64,000 nt of DNA from Paraburkholderia sp. BL21I4N1 (GCF_002973525.1 NZ_PVEN01000015.1:124001-188000); one strand, 5' to 3'; shown: positions 25,028 to 37,390, counted from the first letter of the stretch. Notes: generated by a model from the sequence alone, not told the origin. Numbers and translations: made by a program.

Positions 25028-27031
25028 ATGATTTCCCCCCTCGAAATGACGCTGTTCCTGCTGCTGGCATCGGTGGCGGGCGTGGTGATCTTTCGCTTCC
25101 TGAATCTTCCGCCGATGCTCGGCTATTTGTCGGTGGGGATCGTCGTCGGGCCGCATGCGTTCGGTTTGATCCCTGACTCGGCCGGTGCGCAGAACCTCGC
25201 CGAATTCGGCGTGGTGTTCCTGATGTTTTCGATCGGGCTGGAGTTTTCGCTTGCCAAGCTGCGCTCCATGCGCCGGCTCGTGTTCGGTCTCGGCCTGTTG
25301 CAGGTGATCGGCACGATCGCGGTGGCGGTCACGCTCGGCTTCGTGCTGGAGCGCTGGGTGCATATCACGTGGCAGGCGAGCGTGGCACTGGGCGGCGCGC
25401 TGGCCATGTCGTCGACGGCGATCGTCAGCAAGATGCTGGCGGAGCGGCTCGAAATCGAAACCGAGCATGGCCGCAATATCTTCGGCGTGCTGCTGTTCCA
25501 GGATCTGGCGGTCGTGCCGCTGTTAATCGTGATCGCGGCGCTCGGCGGCGATTCGAAAGACCTGGTGAGCGCGCTCGGCCTCGCGTCGATCAAGATCGTC
25601 GTGGCTCTCGCGCTGCTGCTGATCGTCGGGCAGCGCTTCATGACGCGCTGGTTCAATGTGGTCGCGCGGCGTCGATCGCAGGAACTGTTCATTCTCAATC
25701 TGCTGCTGGTCACGCTCGGCTCGGCGTTCATCACGGACAAATTCGGTTTGTCGCTCGCGCTCGGCGCGTTTATCGCCGGCATGTTGATCGCCGAGACGCC
25801 GTACCGGCATCAGGTGGAAGAGGACATCAAGCCGTTTCGCGACGTGCTGCTGGGGCTCTTCTTCGTCACCACCGGCATGTTGCTGAATCCGCGCGTGATC
25901 TGGGAGCATCCGTTTATCGTGCTCGGCTTCCTGATCGGGCCGATCGTGCTGAAGGCGGTGATGGTGACGGGGCTGTCGCGCCTCTTCGGCGCGTCGCCGG
26001 GCGTCGCGATGCGCACCGGGATTGGCCTCGCGCAAGCCGGCGAGTTCGGCTTCGTGCTGCTGAATCTGATTCTCGACAAGCATCTCGTCGACGCCACGTT
26101 GCTGCAGGCGATTCTCGCGGCGATGCTGCTGTCCATGCTCGCCGCGCCGTTCCTGATCCAGAACGCCGACCGGATCGTGCTGCGTTTGTCGTCCACGGAA
26201 TGGATGATGCAGTCGTTGCAAATGACGCGCATCGCCACGCAGAGCCTGAAGCAGAGCGGTCACGTCATCATCTGCGGATACGGCCGGGCCGGGCAGAATC
26301 TGGCGCGCATGCTCGAACACGAAGGGCTCTCGTACGTGGCGCTCGATCTCGACCCCGATCGCGTGGCGGCGGCCGCGGCGGCCGGCGAATCGGTCGTGTT
26401 CGGCGACGCCGGGCGGCGCGAGTCGCTGCTCGCCGCCGGTATCCATCGCGCGGCCGCGATTGCGATTACCTACGCGAATACACCGTCCGCCTTGCGCGTG
26501 CTGCACAACATTCACGAACTTGAGCCGACGCTGCCGGTGATCGTGCGTACCGTCGACGACGCCGATCTGGAAAAGCTGCTGGCCGCCGGCGCGACCGAGG
26601 TGATTCCGGAAATCGTCGAAGGCAGTCTGATGCTGGCGTCGCACACGCTGGTGGTGATGGGCGTGCCGATGCGGCGTGTGGTGCGGCGGGTCGAGGAAAT
26701 GCGCGACGAACGCTATGCGCTGCTGCGCGGTTATTTCCACGGCGCCGACGACGTGGAAGACGACGACGGCCACGAACAGGTGCGGCTACAATCGGTCCCG
26801 GTCGACGAAAATGCCGACGCCGTGGGCCGCACGCTCGCCGAACTGGGCCTGTTCGAACTGGGCGTCGAAGTGACGGCGATTCGCCGGCACGGCATTCGCG
26901 GCGTCGAGCCGGACCCGTCCACCAAGCTGCGCGCGAGCGACATCGTGGTGTTGCGCGGGTTGCCCGAGCAGTTGGCGAGCGCCGAGGAACGATTGTCGAA
27001 GCACCGCCGCGCGGGCGCCGCGGCGGCGTAG
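25028..27031 (+). CDS. Kef/YbaL-type monovalent cation:proton antiporter (CPA2)
   Basis: A 667-residue inner-membrane protein. The N-terminal Na+/H+ exchanger domain (about 1-385) has a dozen hydrophobic segments, with LNLPPMLGYLSVGIVVGPHA and the CPA2-type GVVFLMFSIGLEFSLAKL. A cytoplasmic RCK/TrkA-N domain follows, with the nucleotide loop GHVIICGYGRAGQNLARML at about 411, then a TrkA-C domain at about 570-655. Such proteins exchange K+ (or Na+) for protons and are gated by nucleotide or glutathione ligands. The ATG at 25028 begins just before the first helix. The divergent neighbour is kdsD. Substrate and gating ligand are not evident. Confidence 0.93.
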   Translation: MISPLEMTLFLLLASVAGVVIFRFLNLPPMLGYLSVGIVVGPHAFGLIPDSAGAQNLAEFGVVFLMFSIGLEFSLAKLRSMRRLVFGLGLLQVIGTIAVAVTLGFVLERWVHITWQASVALGGALAMSSTAIVSKMLAERLEIETEHGRNIFGVLLFQDLAVVPLLIVIAALGGDSKDLVSALGLASIKIVVALALLLIVGQRFMTRWFNVVARRRSQELFILNLLLVTLGSAFITDKFGLSLALGAFIAGMLIAETPYRHQVEEDIKPFRDVLLGLFFVTTGMLLNPRVIWEHPFIVLGFLIGPIVLKAVMVTGLSRLFGASPGVAMRTGIGLAQAGEFGFVLLNLILDKHLVDATLLQAILAAMLLSMLAAPFLIQNADRIVLRLSSTEWMMQSLQMTRIATQSLKQSGHVIICGYGRAGQNLARMLEHEGLSYVALDLDPDRVAAAAAAGESVVFGDAGRRESLLAAGIHRAAAIAITYANTPSALRVLHNIHELEPTLPVIVRTVDDADLEKLLAAGATEVIPEIVEGSLMLASHTLVVMGVPMRRVVRRVEEMRDERYALLRGYFHGADDVEDDDGHEQVRLQSVPVDENADAVGRTLAELGLFELGVEVTAIRRHGIRGVEPDPSTKLRASDIVVLRGLPEQLASAEERLSKHRRAGAAAA

Positions 27032-27138
27032 GCGCAGCGTGAGGCGGGAACGCCGACGCCACGCCTGTGCCACGATCCCACCCGGGCCTGCCCGATTTCG
27101 CTTTTCATCGGACCTGACGAGGTCCATCCGGAGACACC

Positions 27139-27705
27139 ATGTCCAACGCGCTCCCGAGCGCGCCGCTCGATGCGGCCGACTACATCAAAAGCCACATTCG
27201 CACGGTGCCCGACTGGCCGCAACCGGGTGTGCAGTTCCGCGACATCACGCCGCTGCTGCAGGAGCGCAAGTCGCTGCGCGTGTTGATCGATCTGTTCGTG
27301 CAGCGCTATATCGACGCGAAGCTCGACTACATTGCCGGGCTCGATGCGCGCGGCTTCATCATCGGGCCGATTCTCGCGTATGAGCTGAACCTCGGCTTCA
27401 TTCCGATCCGCAAGGCCGGCAAGCTGCCGTACAAGCGGGTCGCGCAATCGTACGAACTCGAGTACGGCAGCGCGACCGTCGAGATTCACGAGGATGCCTG
27501 CAAGCCGGGCGACCGCGTCGTGATCGTCGACGATCTAATTGCCACGGGCGGCACGATGCTGGCCGGCAAGATGCTGCTCGAGCGGCTCGGCGCGGTCGTC
27601 GTGGAAGGCGCGGCGATCGTCGATCTGCCTGAACTCGGTGGCTCGAAGCTGCTGCGCGACGGTGGCCTGCCGCTTTATACGGTGACCGGATTCGACGGTC
27701 ATTGA
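27139..27705 (+). CDS. apt: Adenine phosphoribosyltransferase
   Basis: A 188-residue purine-salvage enzyme joining adenine with PRPP to give AMP. DWPQPGVQFRDITPLLQ near the N-terminus and the catalytic loop KLPYKRVAQSYELEYG are typical. The PRPP-binding motif VVIVDDLIATGGTMLAG lies at about 125-141. Length matches the family (about 180). The ATG follows GGAGAC by a short distance. The gene is 107 bases downstream of the antiporter on the same strand and 88 bases ahead of a LysE-type exporter. No obvious functional link to either. Confidence 0.97.
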   Translation: MSNALPSAPLDAADYIKSHIRTVPDWPQPGVQFRDITPLLQERKSLRVLIDLFVQRYIDAKLDYIAGLDARGFIIGPILAYELNLGFIPIRKAGKLPYKRVAQSYELEYGSATVEIHEDACKPGDRVVIVDDLIATGGTMLAGKMLLERLGAVVVEGAAIVDLPELGGSKLLRDGGLPLYTVTGFDGH

Positions 27706-27793
27706 GCGGTTTTAACAAATCTGCCGCGAAGCGTGCCTCGCCTCGTGCGTTGAACCAGTTTCTTTCCTGAACACCATCACGAAGGTCAGAACG

Positions 27794-28408
27794 ATGCCGA
27801 ACTTCCTGCTGTTTCTCGCCACGTCGATCGCGATCACCATGGCGCCCGGCCCGGACAATCTGCAAGTCCTCGCGCGCGGCATTTCCCAAGGCCGCGCGGC
27901 GGGTCTCGTCGCCGCACTCGGTTTCGCGGCCGGCATTACGTTTCACACCACGCTGGCCGCGCTCGGCGTCGCTGCGCTGCTGCGTTCGTCGCCGGTTGCG
28001 TTCGAGGTCATCAAGCTGGCCGGCGCCGCGTATCTGGTCTGGATCGGCATCAAGGCGCTGCGCAGCCAGGGCCTCGCGACCGCGCACGAACGCGCGCCGC
28101 AGCCGTTGTCGACCGTGTTTCGCCAAAGCGTGCTCGGCAATCTGCTGAACCCGAAGGTGACGTTGTTCTTTGTCGTGTTTCTGCCGCAATTCGTGAAGCC
28201 GAACGGCACGCAAAGCGTCACGCTGCAAATGCTCGAACTCGGCGTGCTGTTCATGTTGCAGACCGTGGTGGTGTTCTCGCTGTTCGGCGTGTGCGCGGGA
28301 ATGATAGGCGGCTGGTTGAAGCGCCGGCCGCGTGTGGGCGTGTGGCTCGATCGGCTGGCGGGCGCCACGTTCATTGCGATTGGAATTCGTGTCGCGCTGC
28401 GCGATTGA
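27794..28408 (+). CDS. LysE/RhtB-family amino-acid exporter
   Basis: A 204-residue polytopic protein of the LysE/RhtB superfamily, which exports amino acids or related metabolites. About six hydrophobic segments are seen. The N-terminal ITMAPGPDNLQVLARGISQG is the family signature (PGP-x-N), and QSVLGNLLNPKVTLFFVVFLPQF (shown in part) is the second conserved region. The following Nudix gene starts 23 bases after the stop, so they may be co-transcribed. The exported substrate cannot be predicted. Confidence 0.93.
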   Translation: MPNFLLFLATSIAITMAPGPDNLQVLARGISQGRAAGLVAALGFAAGITFHTTLAALGVAALLRSSPVAFEVIKLAGAAYLVWIGIKALRSQGLATAHERAPQPLSTVFRQSVLGNLLNPKVTLFFVVFLPQFVKPNGTQSVTLQMLELGVLFMLQTVVVFSLFGVCAGMIGGWLKRRPRVGVWLDRLAGATFIAIGIRVALRD

Positions 28409-28431
28409 ACCCAGTTAGTTTGGAGTTTTGC

Positions 28432-29283
28432 ATGACTTTGCCTGCCCTCATCGCCGCGCGCCGCTTCGATCCGCGCGCGCATCTGCCGTTCTGGATCGAC
28501 GCCGAACAGGTCGGCTGGATTCGTTCGAGCGATGTGTCCTTGCTCACGCGCTGGCCCGATGTGTTCGAGATCGACAGCAAGCGCGTGACGCTCACGGCCA
28601 CGTTCAATACCGTCGATCTGCGCAGCGCGGCGCTCGCTTCCGTGATCGGCGCGCTCGCTGCCGAAGGCCGCATTCCTGGCTGGCGCAACGAAACCTACGC
28701 GATCCGCAATGCGTTCGACGCGCCGCCGCTCGCGTATATCGAACGCGCGGCATCGCGCTTCTTCGGCACGCAGACGTACGCGGTGCATCTGAACGGCGTC
28801 GTAGAATATGCGGATGGCGGTGCGCCGCAGTTGTGGATCGCGCGCCGCAGCGACACCAAGGCGACCGATCCGGGCATGCTCGACAATGTCGTCGCGGGCG
28901 GGATCGGCTGGGGCTTCGGCGTCGAGGCGACGATCGTCAAGGAATGCTGGGAGGAAGCCGGCATTCCCGAGGAAATCGCCGCGCGCGCCACGGCAGGTCG
29001 CACCGCGCATGTGCTGCAATCGTTGCCGGAAGGCACGCAGGCCGAACAGATTTTCATCTATGACCTTGCGCTGCCTGCCGATTTCACGCCGCGCAATCAG
29101 GACGGCGAAGTGGGCGAGCACCGCCTCGCACGCATCGACGAAGTCGCGCGCTGGATCGAAGAAGACGCCATGACGGTCGACGCGAGTCTGGCTACGCTGG
29201 ACTGCTTGCTGCGCCGCCGCTGGATCGACGAAGAAGCGTGCGCCGGTATCGAAGTCCTGTTCACGCCGCCGGTGCTTGCATAA
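28432..29283 (+). CDS. Nudix hydrolase with DUF4743 N-terminal domain
   Basis: A 283-residue protein of the DUF4743-Nudix group, which includes yeast YJR142W and plant enzymes that hydrolyse damaged (oxo- or oxy-) thiamine diphosphate. The N-terminal DUF4743 part (about 1-115) shows LPFWIDAEQVGWI and EGRIPGWRNETYAI. The Nudix box AGGIGWGFGVEATIVKECWE (followed by EAGIP, about 157-181) keeps the catalytic KECWEE helix. The ATG at 28432 follows TTTGGAG at a good distance, whereas the longer frame from 28291 lies inside the exporter gene. The substrate assignment is by family only. Confidence 0.9.
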   Translation: MTLPALIAARRFDPRAHLPFWIDAEQVGWIRSSDVSLLTRWPDVFEIDSKRVTLTATFNTVDLRSAALASVIGALAAEGRIPGWRNETYAIRNAFDAPPLAYIERAASRFFGTQTYAVHLNGVVEYADGGAPQLWIARRSDTKATDPGMLDNVVAGGIGWGFGVEATIVKECWEEAGIPEEIAARATAGRTAHVLQSLPEGTQAEQIFIYDLALPADFTPRNQDGEVGEHRLARIDEVARWIEEDAMTVDASLATLDCLLRRRWIDEEACAGIEVLFTPPVLA

Positions 29284-29405
29284 GATAGATGCTCGCGCCG
29301 CGTGGCGCGGCCCATGCACGCTGCGCCGGACATCCTCTCGGGGACGCTGCATCGAGCCGCATACACTGAATAAATCACGCATTGAAGAAGGGAGTCATCC
29401 AGGTC

Positions 29406-30275
29406 ATGTCGACCGATCACAGCTTTATTCTCAAACTGTCGTGCGCCGACCGGCCCGGCATCGTCCATGCGGTGTCGGGCTTTCTGTTCGAGCGCGGCAG
29501 CAATATCCTCGACTCCGCGCAGTTCGGCGACAGCCGCACTGGCGAGTTCTTCATGCGCGTGCATTTTCAGCAGGTGGGCGGCGATCCGGGTCTGGAGGCG
29601 CTGCGCGCGTCGTTCGTGACGCTGGCCGAACAGTTCGGTATGCGTTGGGAGTTGCATGACGCGTCGGTGAAGCCGCGCGTGGTCATCATGGTGTCGAAGA
29701 TCGGCCATTGCCTGAACGATCTGCTGTTCCGCTATCGCACCGGCCAACTGGGTATCGAGATTGCGGCCATCATCTCGAACCACAAGGAGTTTTATCAACT
29801 CGCCGCGAGCTACGACGTGCCGTTCCATCACTTCCCGCTGATGGGCGCCACGCCCGACGCGAAGGCCGCACAGGAAGCACGCGTGCTCGAGGTGATCAAC
29901 GAGCATCAGGCCGACCTGGTGGTGCTCGCGCGCTACATGCAGATTCTGTCGCCGACAATGTGCGAAGCGCTGGCCGGCCGCGCGATCAACATTCACCACT
30001 CGTTCCTGCCGAGCTTCAAGGGTGCGAAGCCGTATTACCAGGCGTTCGACCGCGGCGTGAAACTGATCGGCGCGACCGCCCATTACGTGACAACGGATCT
30101 CGACGAAGGTCCTATCATCGAGCAGGAAGTGGAGCGCGTGGACCACAGCATGACGCCCGAGCAACTCACGGCGATCGGCCGCGACGTCGAATGCGTGACG
30201 CTCGCACGTGCGGTGAAGTGGCACGTGGAGCACCGCGTCGTGTTGAACGGCAGCAAGACGGTGGTGTTTCGCTAG
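29406..30275 (+). CDS. purU: Formyltetrahydrofolate deformylase
   Basis: A 289-residue enzyme that hydrolyses 10-formyl-THF to THF and formate, balancing one-carbon pools and supplying formate to PurT. The N-terminal ACT domain (about 5-85) shows FILKLSCADRPGIVHAVSGF. The formyltransferase-fold catalytic domain follows, with LARYMQILSP, the folate-site INIHHSFLPSFKGAKPY and the catalytic TTDLDEGPIIEQ near 227. The ATG at 29406 gives the family length. An earlier in-frame start (29382) adds eight unconserved residues. A clear terminator ends the unit. Confidence 0.97.
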   Translation: MSTDHSFILKLSCADRPGIVHAVSGFLFERGSNILDSAQFGDSRTGEFFMRVHFQQVGGDPGLEALRASFVTLAEQFGMRWELHDASVKPRVVIMVSKIGHCLNDLLFRYRTGQLGIEIAAIISNHKEFYQLAASYDVPFHHFPLMGATPDAKAAQEARVLEVINEHQADLVVLARYMQILSPTMCEALAGRAINIHHSFLPSFKGAKPYYQAFDRGVKLIGATAHYVTTDLDEGPIIEQEVERVDHSMTPEQLTAIGRDVECVTLARAVKWHVEHRVVLNGSKTVVFR

Positions 30276-30356
30276 ACGCAGTTGAGATGTTGGCTGTGGG
30301 CGAGATGGCGGTTAAGCGCCGCTTTCGTCTGCAACACTGCCTTCAACTCAGGTAAC

Positions 30357-30390
30357 AAAAATGCGCCGGATGATTCCGGCGCATTTTTTT
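30357..30390. terminator. Bidirectional terminator between purU and the PepSY gene
   Basis: AAAAATGCGCCGG (30357-30369) pairs with CCGGCGCATTTTT (30376-30388), so convergent genes share one symmetric terminator. Confidence 0.93.
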
Positions 30391-30397
30391 GAGCAGG

Positions 30398-31714
30398 CTA
30401 GGCTGCGGAGCGGCCCGAGTCCCGCGAGACGTCCGCGTTCCGTGTGTTTCGTGCGTTTTGTGACGAACGGCGGCGCGCATTCAGCTTCTTCAGCCAGATC
30501 AGCAATCCGGTCGCGCTCAGCACGGCGACCGCAATACCGAGCGCACTGATCAGAATCCGTCCGCCCAGGCCGAGAATGCGTCCGGAATGCAGCGGGAATT
30601 GCACCTGCGTGAAGATATCCCCGGCCGTGCCCTTGCCCGGAATCAGCTTGCCGAGCGGCTTGCCGGTGGCGGCGTCCCAATACATCCACGGGTTGCCGAA
30701 GCCGATATCGCCGTGGTCGTTGCCGGGCGTGTAAAAGCCCACGCCGTAGGCGTGCAGGAATTCCGCGTAGTAGATGCCGCCCGGCGGCGCCTTCAGGTTC
30801 TGCGCTTTGCCGGCCTGTTCGGCCAGTTGCACGATGTGCGCGCGGCTCAACACGGGGTCGCCGGGTTGCGGCTGGCGCAGGATTTCCGGGTTATCGATCG
30901 GATTCGGCGTGAGCTTCGAGAACATCGACACCACCGGCCGTACGACCGGTCCGGAGAGATTCATCGATATCGAGGTCACCGCGACTATCGCCAGCAATCC
31001 CCAGATCCAGACGCCGCCGGAGCGGTGCAGATCGAAGGTGAGCGCGTAGCCGCCGCGCTTCAGGCGAAACGCGAACGACTTGCGCCACGCCTTTAAACTC
31101 GGAAACGACAGCCACAGCGCGATCACACTATCGAACAGCCAGACGATGCCGACGATGCCCATCAACCACGTGCCGGTATCGATGCTGCCCATGAACGGCA
31201 GTTGCAGCGTGTAGTGAAATTTGTAGATGAACGGGATCAGGTTGATCCGCGCGAGCGAGACGACGCCCCATTCGCGGCGGCCCTGGATTTCGCCGGTGGC
31301 GGGGTCGACAGCGATTTGGGTGAAGTCGAGTGGGTAGGGCTGTCTGGTCGCGGGATCGATGCGCGGCAGCACCATCATCTGCAACGTGTGGCCGGGCTCG
31401 GCGACGAGCGGCAGATAGGTGACCTGCAGACGCGGGTCCGCGGCTTCCACGCGGCGCGCCAGTTCAAGCCCCGACAGCGCTGGCGCATGGGTACGTGCGT
31501 TGAAGAACGATGGATTCAGCGCGGCATCGAGTTCATGGTCCCACGCGATGATCGCCCCCGTGAGGCCGGCCATGAATAGAAACAACGCGGTGGCGACGCC
31601 GAACCAGCGATGCAGACGAACGAACTGGCGCCTCATGGGCAAGCCGGCGGGACGAGGGGAAACGGCGGGCGGACTATCACGGCGAAGACGGGTGTAAATA
31701 GGAATTGTTCGCAT
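30398..31714 (-). CDS. PepSY-associated transmembrane protein
   Basis: A 438-residue inner-membrane protein of the PepSY_TM family, often linked to iron-siderophore uptake and to periplasmic flavin or ferric reduction. About four to five transmembrane helices can be seen: FGVATALFLFMAGLTGAIIA (about 37), LMGIVGIVWLFDSVIALWL (about 190), IWGLLAIVAVTSISM (about 235) and ILISALGIAVAVLSATGLLI near the C-terminus. A large periplasmic region containing PepSY-like segments lies between helices 1 and 2. The ATG at 31714 lacks a Shine-Dalgarno sequence and is abutted by a 13-bp hairpin. An internal ATG at 31636 is an alternative. No receptor or TonB gene is adjacent. Confidence 0.85.
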   Translation of the reverse strand: MRTIPIYTRLRRDSPPAVSPRPAGLPMRRQFVRLHRWFGVATALFLFMAGLTGAIIAWDHELDAALNPSFFNARTHAPALSGLELARRVEAADPRLQVTYLPLVAEPGHTLQMMVLPRIDPATRQPYPLDFTQIAVDPATGEIQGRREWGVVSLARINLIPFIYKFHYTLQLPFMGSIDTGTWLMGIVGIVWLFDSVIALWLSFPSLKAWRKSFAFRLKRGGYALTFDLHRSGGVWIWGLLAIVAVTSISMNLSGPVVRPVVSMFSKLTPNPIDNPEILRQPQPGDPVLSRAHIVQLAEQAGKAQNLKAPPGGIYYAEFLHAYGVGFYTPGNDHGDIGFGNPWMYWDAATGKPLGKLIPGKGTAGDIFTQVQFPLHSGRILGLGGRILISALGIAVAVLSATGLLIWLKKLNARRRSSQNARNTRNADVSRDSGRSAA

Positions 31715-31717
31715 CTT

Positions 31718-31751
31718 ACGGGAAACTTGCAGCGGGCGGCAAGTTTCCCGT
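31718..31751. promoter_or_regulatory. Perfect 13-bp hairpin/operator-like dyad at the PepSY gene start
   Basis: ACGGGAAACTTGC (31718-31730) and its exact reverse complement (31739-31751) flank an 8-base loop, beginning three bases upstream of the ATG and covering the place where a ribosome-binding site should be. It is separate from the AI-2E gene terminator. Confidence 0.6.
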
Positions 31752-31765
31752 CGATGCGTCGGGCA

Positions 31766-31795
31766 ATAAAAAAGCGGCACCGAAGAAGTGCCGCT
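31766..31795 (-). terminator. Intrinsic terminator after the AI-2E family gene
   Basis: AGCGGCAC (31773-31780) pairs with GTGCCGCT (31788-31795), followed on the minus strand by six T. Confidence 0.9.
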
Positions 31796-31848
31796 ATCTG
31801 TTGCATCCACCGCCTTGCGTGGCGGCCCAGCCGCCACGCGAACCCGCC

Positions 31849-32934
31849 TCAAACCAGCCGCAGATAAATCAGTTCCCGCTTGATATAAGCGTAGAAAATC
31901 GGCGCGGCGACCACGCCGGGAATGCCGAACGCGGCTTCCATCACCAGCATCGCGATCAGCAGTTCCCACGCGCGCGCCTCGATCTGGCCGCCGACAATGC
32001 GCGCGTTCAGGAAGTACTCGAGTTTGTGAATCAGGATCAGGAACACGAGCGACATGACCGCCGCCGGGAAACTCACCGACAGCGCCACCGCGACGATGAT
32101 GGTGTTCGAGATCAGATTGCCGATCACCGGCAGCAAGCCGACGATAAACGTGACCAGCACCAGCGTTTTCGACAGCGGCAGCGTGTCGTGGAAGATCGGC
32201 AGGATCACCAGCAGGAAGATGCCGGTGAACACCGCGTTGATCGCGGAGATCTTCACCTGCGCGAACACGATGCGGCGAAACGCGTCGGCAAAACGCGTGA
32301 CGCGCGTGACGAACGCGGTGGACAGCGGTAGCCGGTTCATATGCTTCTGTGCGCCGACCGCGATGATCGCGCCGATGATCATGCCGATCAGAATATGCGT
32401 AAACGCGCGCGCCGCCGTTTTGCCGCTTTGCGACAGCATGTTGGCATGCGTTGTCATCAGCTCGGTGGCGCGGGTCTTCATCTGCTCGGTGTCGACCGGC
32501 AGATAGTTGGCGATGAACTGCGGAATCCGGCCACGTGCCTCGTCGACGAGTTGCATGGCCTGGTCGAGCAGGTTCTGCACGCTCGGTACGTCGTTCTCGA
32601 AATGCGCGATGATGCCGAGCGTGAGCCCGGTCAACGCGCCCACGATCACCACCGACAAAAACACCACCGCGAGCCAGCGAGCCCGCTTGCTCGACATATG
32701 GCGCTCGATGCGCGGCGCAATGGTATGCACGAGCTGGAACACCAGCAGCCCGGCGAGCAACGCGCCGAGCAGCCTCAGTTCGATCACCGCCCACATGCCG
32801 AACAGCATCAGCGCATAACTGCCGATTTCGACCGCCGACAGTTTCGGCAGGCTCATGTCGCTAGTCAGCCTGACCGGGCGTGGGCGTAGGTCCTGCACTT
32901 GCCCGTCGTCGCGCGCCTGATTCCGCTTGGCCAT
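31849..32934 (-). CDS. AI-2E/PerM-family permease
   Basis: A 361-residue polytopic inner-membrane protein of the AI-2E family (PerM, YdiK, TqsA), some members of which export autoinducer-2 or act as Na+/H+ antiporters. Paired N-terminal helices (about 33-75) and a helix at about 88-110 precede a soluble loop with DEARGRIPQFIANYLPVD. The C-terminal helix bundle contains the conserved FIVGLLPVIGNLISNTI and VVAAPIFYAY. The substrate is not predictable. It starts 34 bases after uvrA on the same strand and has its own terminator. Confidence 0.88.
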   Translation of the reverse strand: MAKRNQARDDGQVQDLRPRPVRLTSDMSLPKLSAVEIGSYALMLFGMWAVIELRLLGALLAGLLVFQLVHTIAPRIERHMSSKRARWLAVVFLSVVIVGALTGLTLGIIAHFENDVPSVQNLLDQAMQLVDEARGRIPQFIANYLPVDTEQMKTRATELMTTHANMLSQSGKTAARAFTHILIGMIIGAIIAVGAQKHMNRLPLSTAFVTRVTRFADAFRRIVFAQVKISAINAVFTGIFLLVILPIFHDTLPLSKTLVLVTFIVGLLPVIGNLISNTIIVAVALSVSFPAAVMSLVFLILIHKLEYFLNARIVGGQIEARAWELLIAMLVMEAAFGIPGVVAAPIFYAYIKRELIYLRLV

Positions 32935-32968
32935 GGCTTATTCCGTCTCCAACCCGTGAGGTGCAGCG

Positions 32969-35842
<2,874 letters not shown>

Positions 35843-36164
35843 GGATTTATTCCATGAACTGGCGGAAAGAGGAAGGGGCTAAACCTGCTACTATAACGAC
35901 TTTTCAAGACCGCCGTTACGGCTTCCTGACAGGCTGAAGAAGCACTGAGGCAAGCTGTAAGGCAGCGGTTCAGCGCCGCGGGGAAGAGGTCTAACTGGGG
36001 CCGTTCCTCGTGAGTACAAGGCACCGCGAGGCGTCAGTGGGAATGCTGCAAGGCCGTCGGCTCGAACGCCGCGCCGCATGCGTCCCGCCGTCCCACGGTA
36101 AGCCGCCCGCTGGTGGCCGCCCTTCGGCGGTGTGCCCGCCCCGCTCATTCAAAGAACGTTCCCG
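35843..36164. other. Divergent promoter region uvrA / MFS transporter
   Basis: A 322-base non-coding gap with small hairpins (for example 36115-36137) and a TATAGT hexamer near 35890 on the minus strand. I could not find a -35 box at proper spacing, a LexA-type palindrome, or a supported ORF. Confidence 0.5.
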
Positions 36165-37352
36165 ATGTCCAATCCGTCCGCAACATCCTCACGCATGAGC
36201 GCGCCTGAACTGCGCGCGACCGTGTCGCTGGCCGCCATCTTCGCGCTGCGCATGCTCGGTCTGTTCATGATCATGCCGGTGTTCTCGATCTACGCGAAAA
36301 CCATCCCGGGCGGCGACAACGTGCTGCTGGTGGGCATCGCGCTGGGCGCGTACGGCGTCACGCAGTCCATGCTCTACATCTTTTACGGCTGGGTCTCCGA
36401 CAAGATCGGCCGCAAGCCGGTGATCGCGATCGGCCTGCTGATCTTCGCGATCGGCAGCTTCGTCGCGGCGGGCGCGCACGACATGACGTGGATCATCGTC
36501 GGCCGGGTGATTCAGGGGATGGGCGCGGTGTCGTCGGCGGTGATCGCGTTTATCGCCGATCTCACGTCCGAAGAGCATCGCACCAAGGCGATGGCGATGG
36601 TCGGCGCCAGCATCGGCGTGTCGTTCGCGGTGGCGATTATCGGTGCGCCGATCGTGTTCCAGTGGGTCGGCATGAGCGGTTTGTTCACGCTGGTCGGTAT
36701 CTTCTCGATTCTGGCGATCGGCCTTGTGCTGTGGGTCGTGCCCGACGCGCCGAAGCCGGTGCATGTGCGTGCGCCGTTCGCCGAAGTGCTGCACAACGTC
36801 GAACTGCTGCGCCTCAACTTCGGCGTGCTCGTGCTGCATGCCACGCAAACCGCGCTGTTCCTCGTCGTGCCGCGTATTCTCGAAGCCGGCGGCTTGCCGG
36901 TCGCGTCGCACTGGAAGGTTTATTTGCCGGTCATGGGTCTGTCGTTCGTGATGATGGTGCCGGCCATCATCGCCGCCGAAAAGCGCGGAAAAATGAAAAT
37001 CGTGCTGCTGTCGGCGATCGGTCTTATCCTGATCGGACAGTTGTTATTGGGCGTCGCTCCGCATACGATTCTGAGTGTGGCAGCGATCCTTTTTGTGTAC
37101 TTTCTCGGCTTCAATATCCTTGAGGCGTCACAGCCTTCGCTGGTGTCGAAACTGGCGCCGGGCACCCGCAAGGGCGCGGCGGCCGGCGTCTACAACACCA
37201 CGCAGTCGATCGGCCTCGCGCTGGGCGGGGTGGTCGGCGGCTGGCTGCTCAAGGTAGATGGGGCGAGCGCCGTATTCTTTACCTGCTCGGGGCTGGTGTT
37301 GTGCTGGCTTATAATCGCCGCCAATATGAAGCAGCCGCCGCGCAAGGCGTAG
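36165..37352 (+). CDS. MFS transporter (YajR/sugar-efflux-like)
   Basis: A 395-residue 12-helix major facilitator. The N-terminal half shows the MFS motif A segment YGWVSDKIGRKPVIAIGL between helices 2 and 3, and GRVIQGMGAVSSAVIAFIAD in helix 4-5, resembling multidrug-type drug:H+ antiporters. The C-terminal half has an equivalent but weaker loop. The ATG at 36165 gives a 20-residue polar leader before helix 1. Homologues sit upstream of ssb in Burkholderia genomes. The substrate is unknown. Confidence 0.92.
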   Translation: MSNPSATSSRMSAPELRATVSLAAIFALRMLGLFMIMPVFSIYAKTIPGGDNVLLVGIALGAYGVTQSMLYIFYGWVSDKIGRKPVIAIGLLIFAIGSFVAAGAHDMTWIIVGRVIQGMGAVSSAVIAFIADLTSEEHRTKAMAMVGASIGVSFAVAIIGAPIVFQWVGMSGLFTLVGIFSILAIGLVLWVVPDAPKPVHVRAPFAEVLHNVELLRLNFGVLVLHATQTALFLVVPRILEAGGLPVASHWKVYLPVMGLSFVMMVPAIIAAEKRGKMKIVLLSAIGLILIGQLLLGVAPHTILSVAAILFVYFLGFNILEASQPSLVSKLAPGTRKGAAAGVYNTTQSIGLALGGVVGGWLLKVDGASAVFFTCSGLVLCWLIIAANMKQPPRKA

Positions 37353-37390
37353 CTGAGCACCCAGAACTCACCCGGCGGCGGGCAGAGGCG

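Noticed and set aside
35843..36164. Possible structured RNA between uvrA and the MFS gene
   Set aside because: Only short, unrelated hairpins could be drawn, with no match to tmRNA, 6S, RNase P or SRP RNA features.
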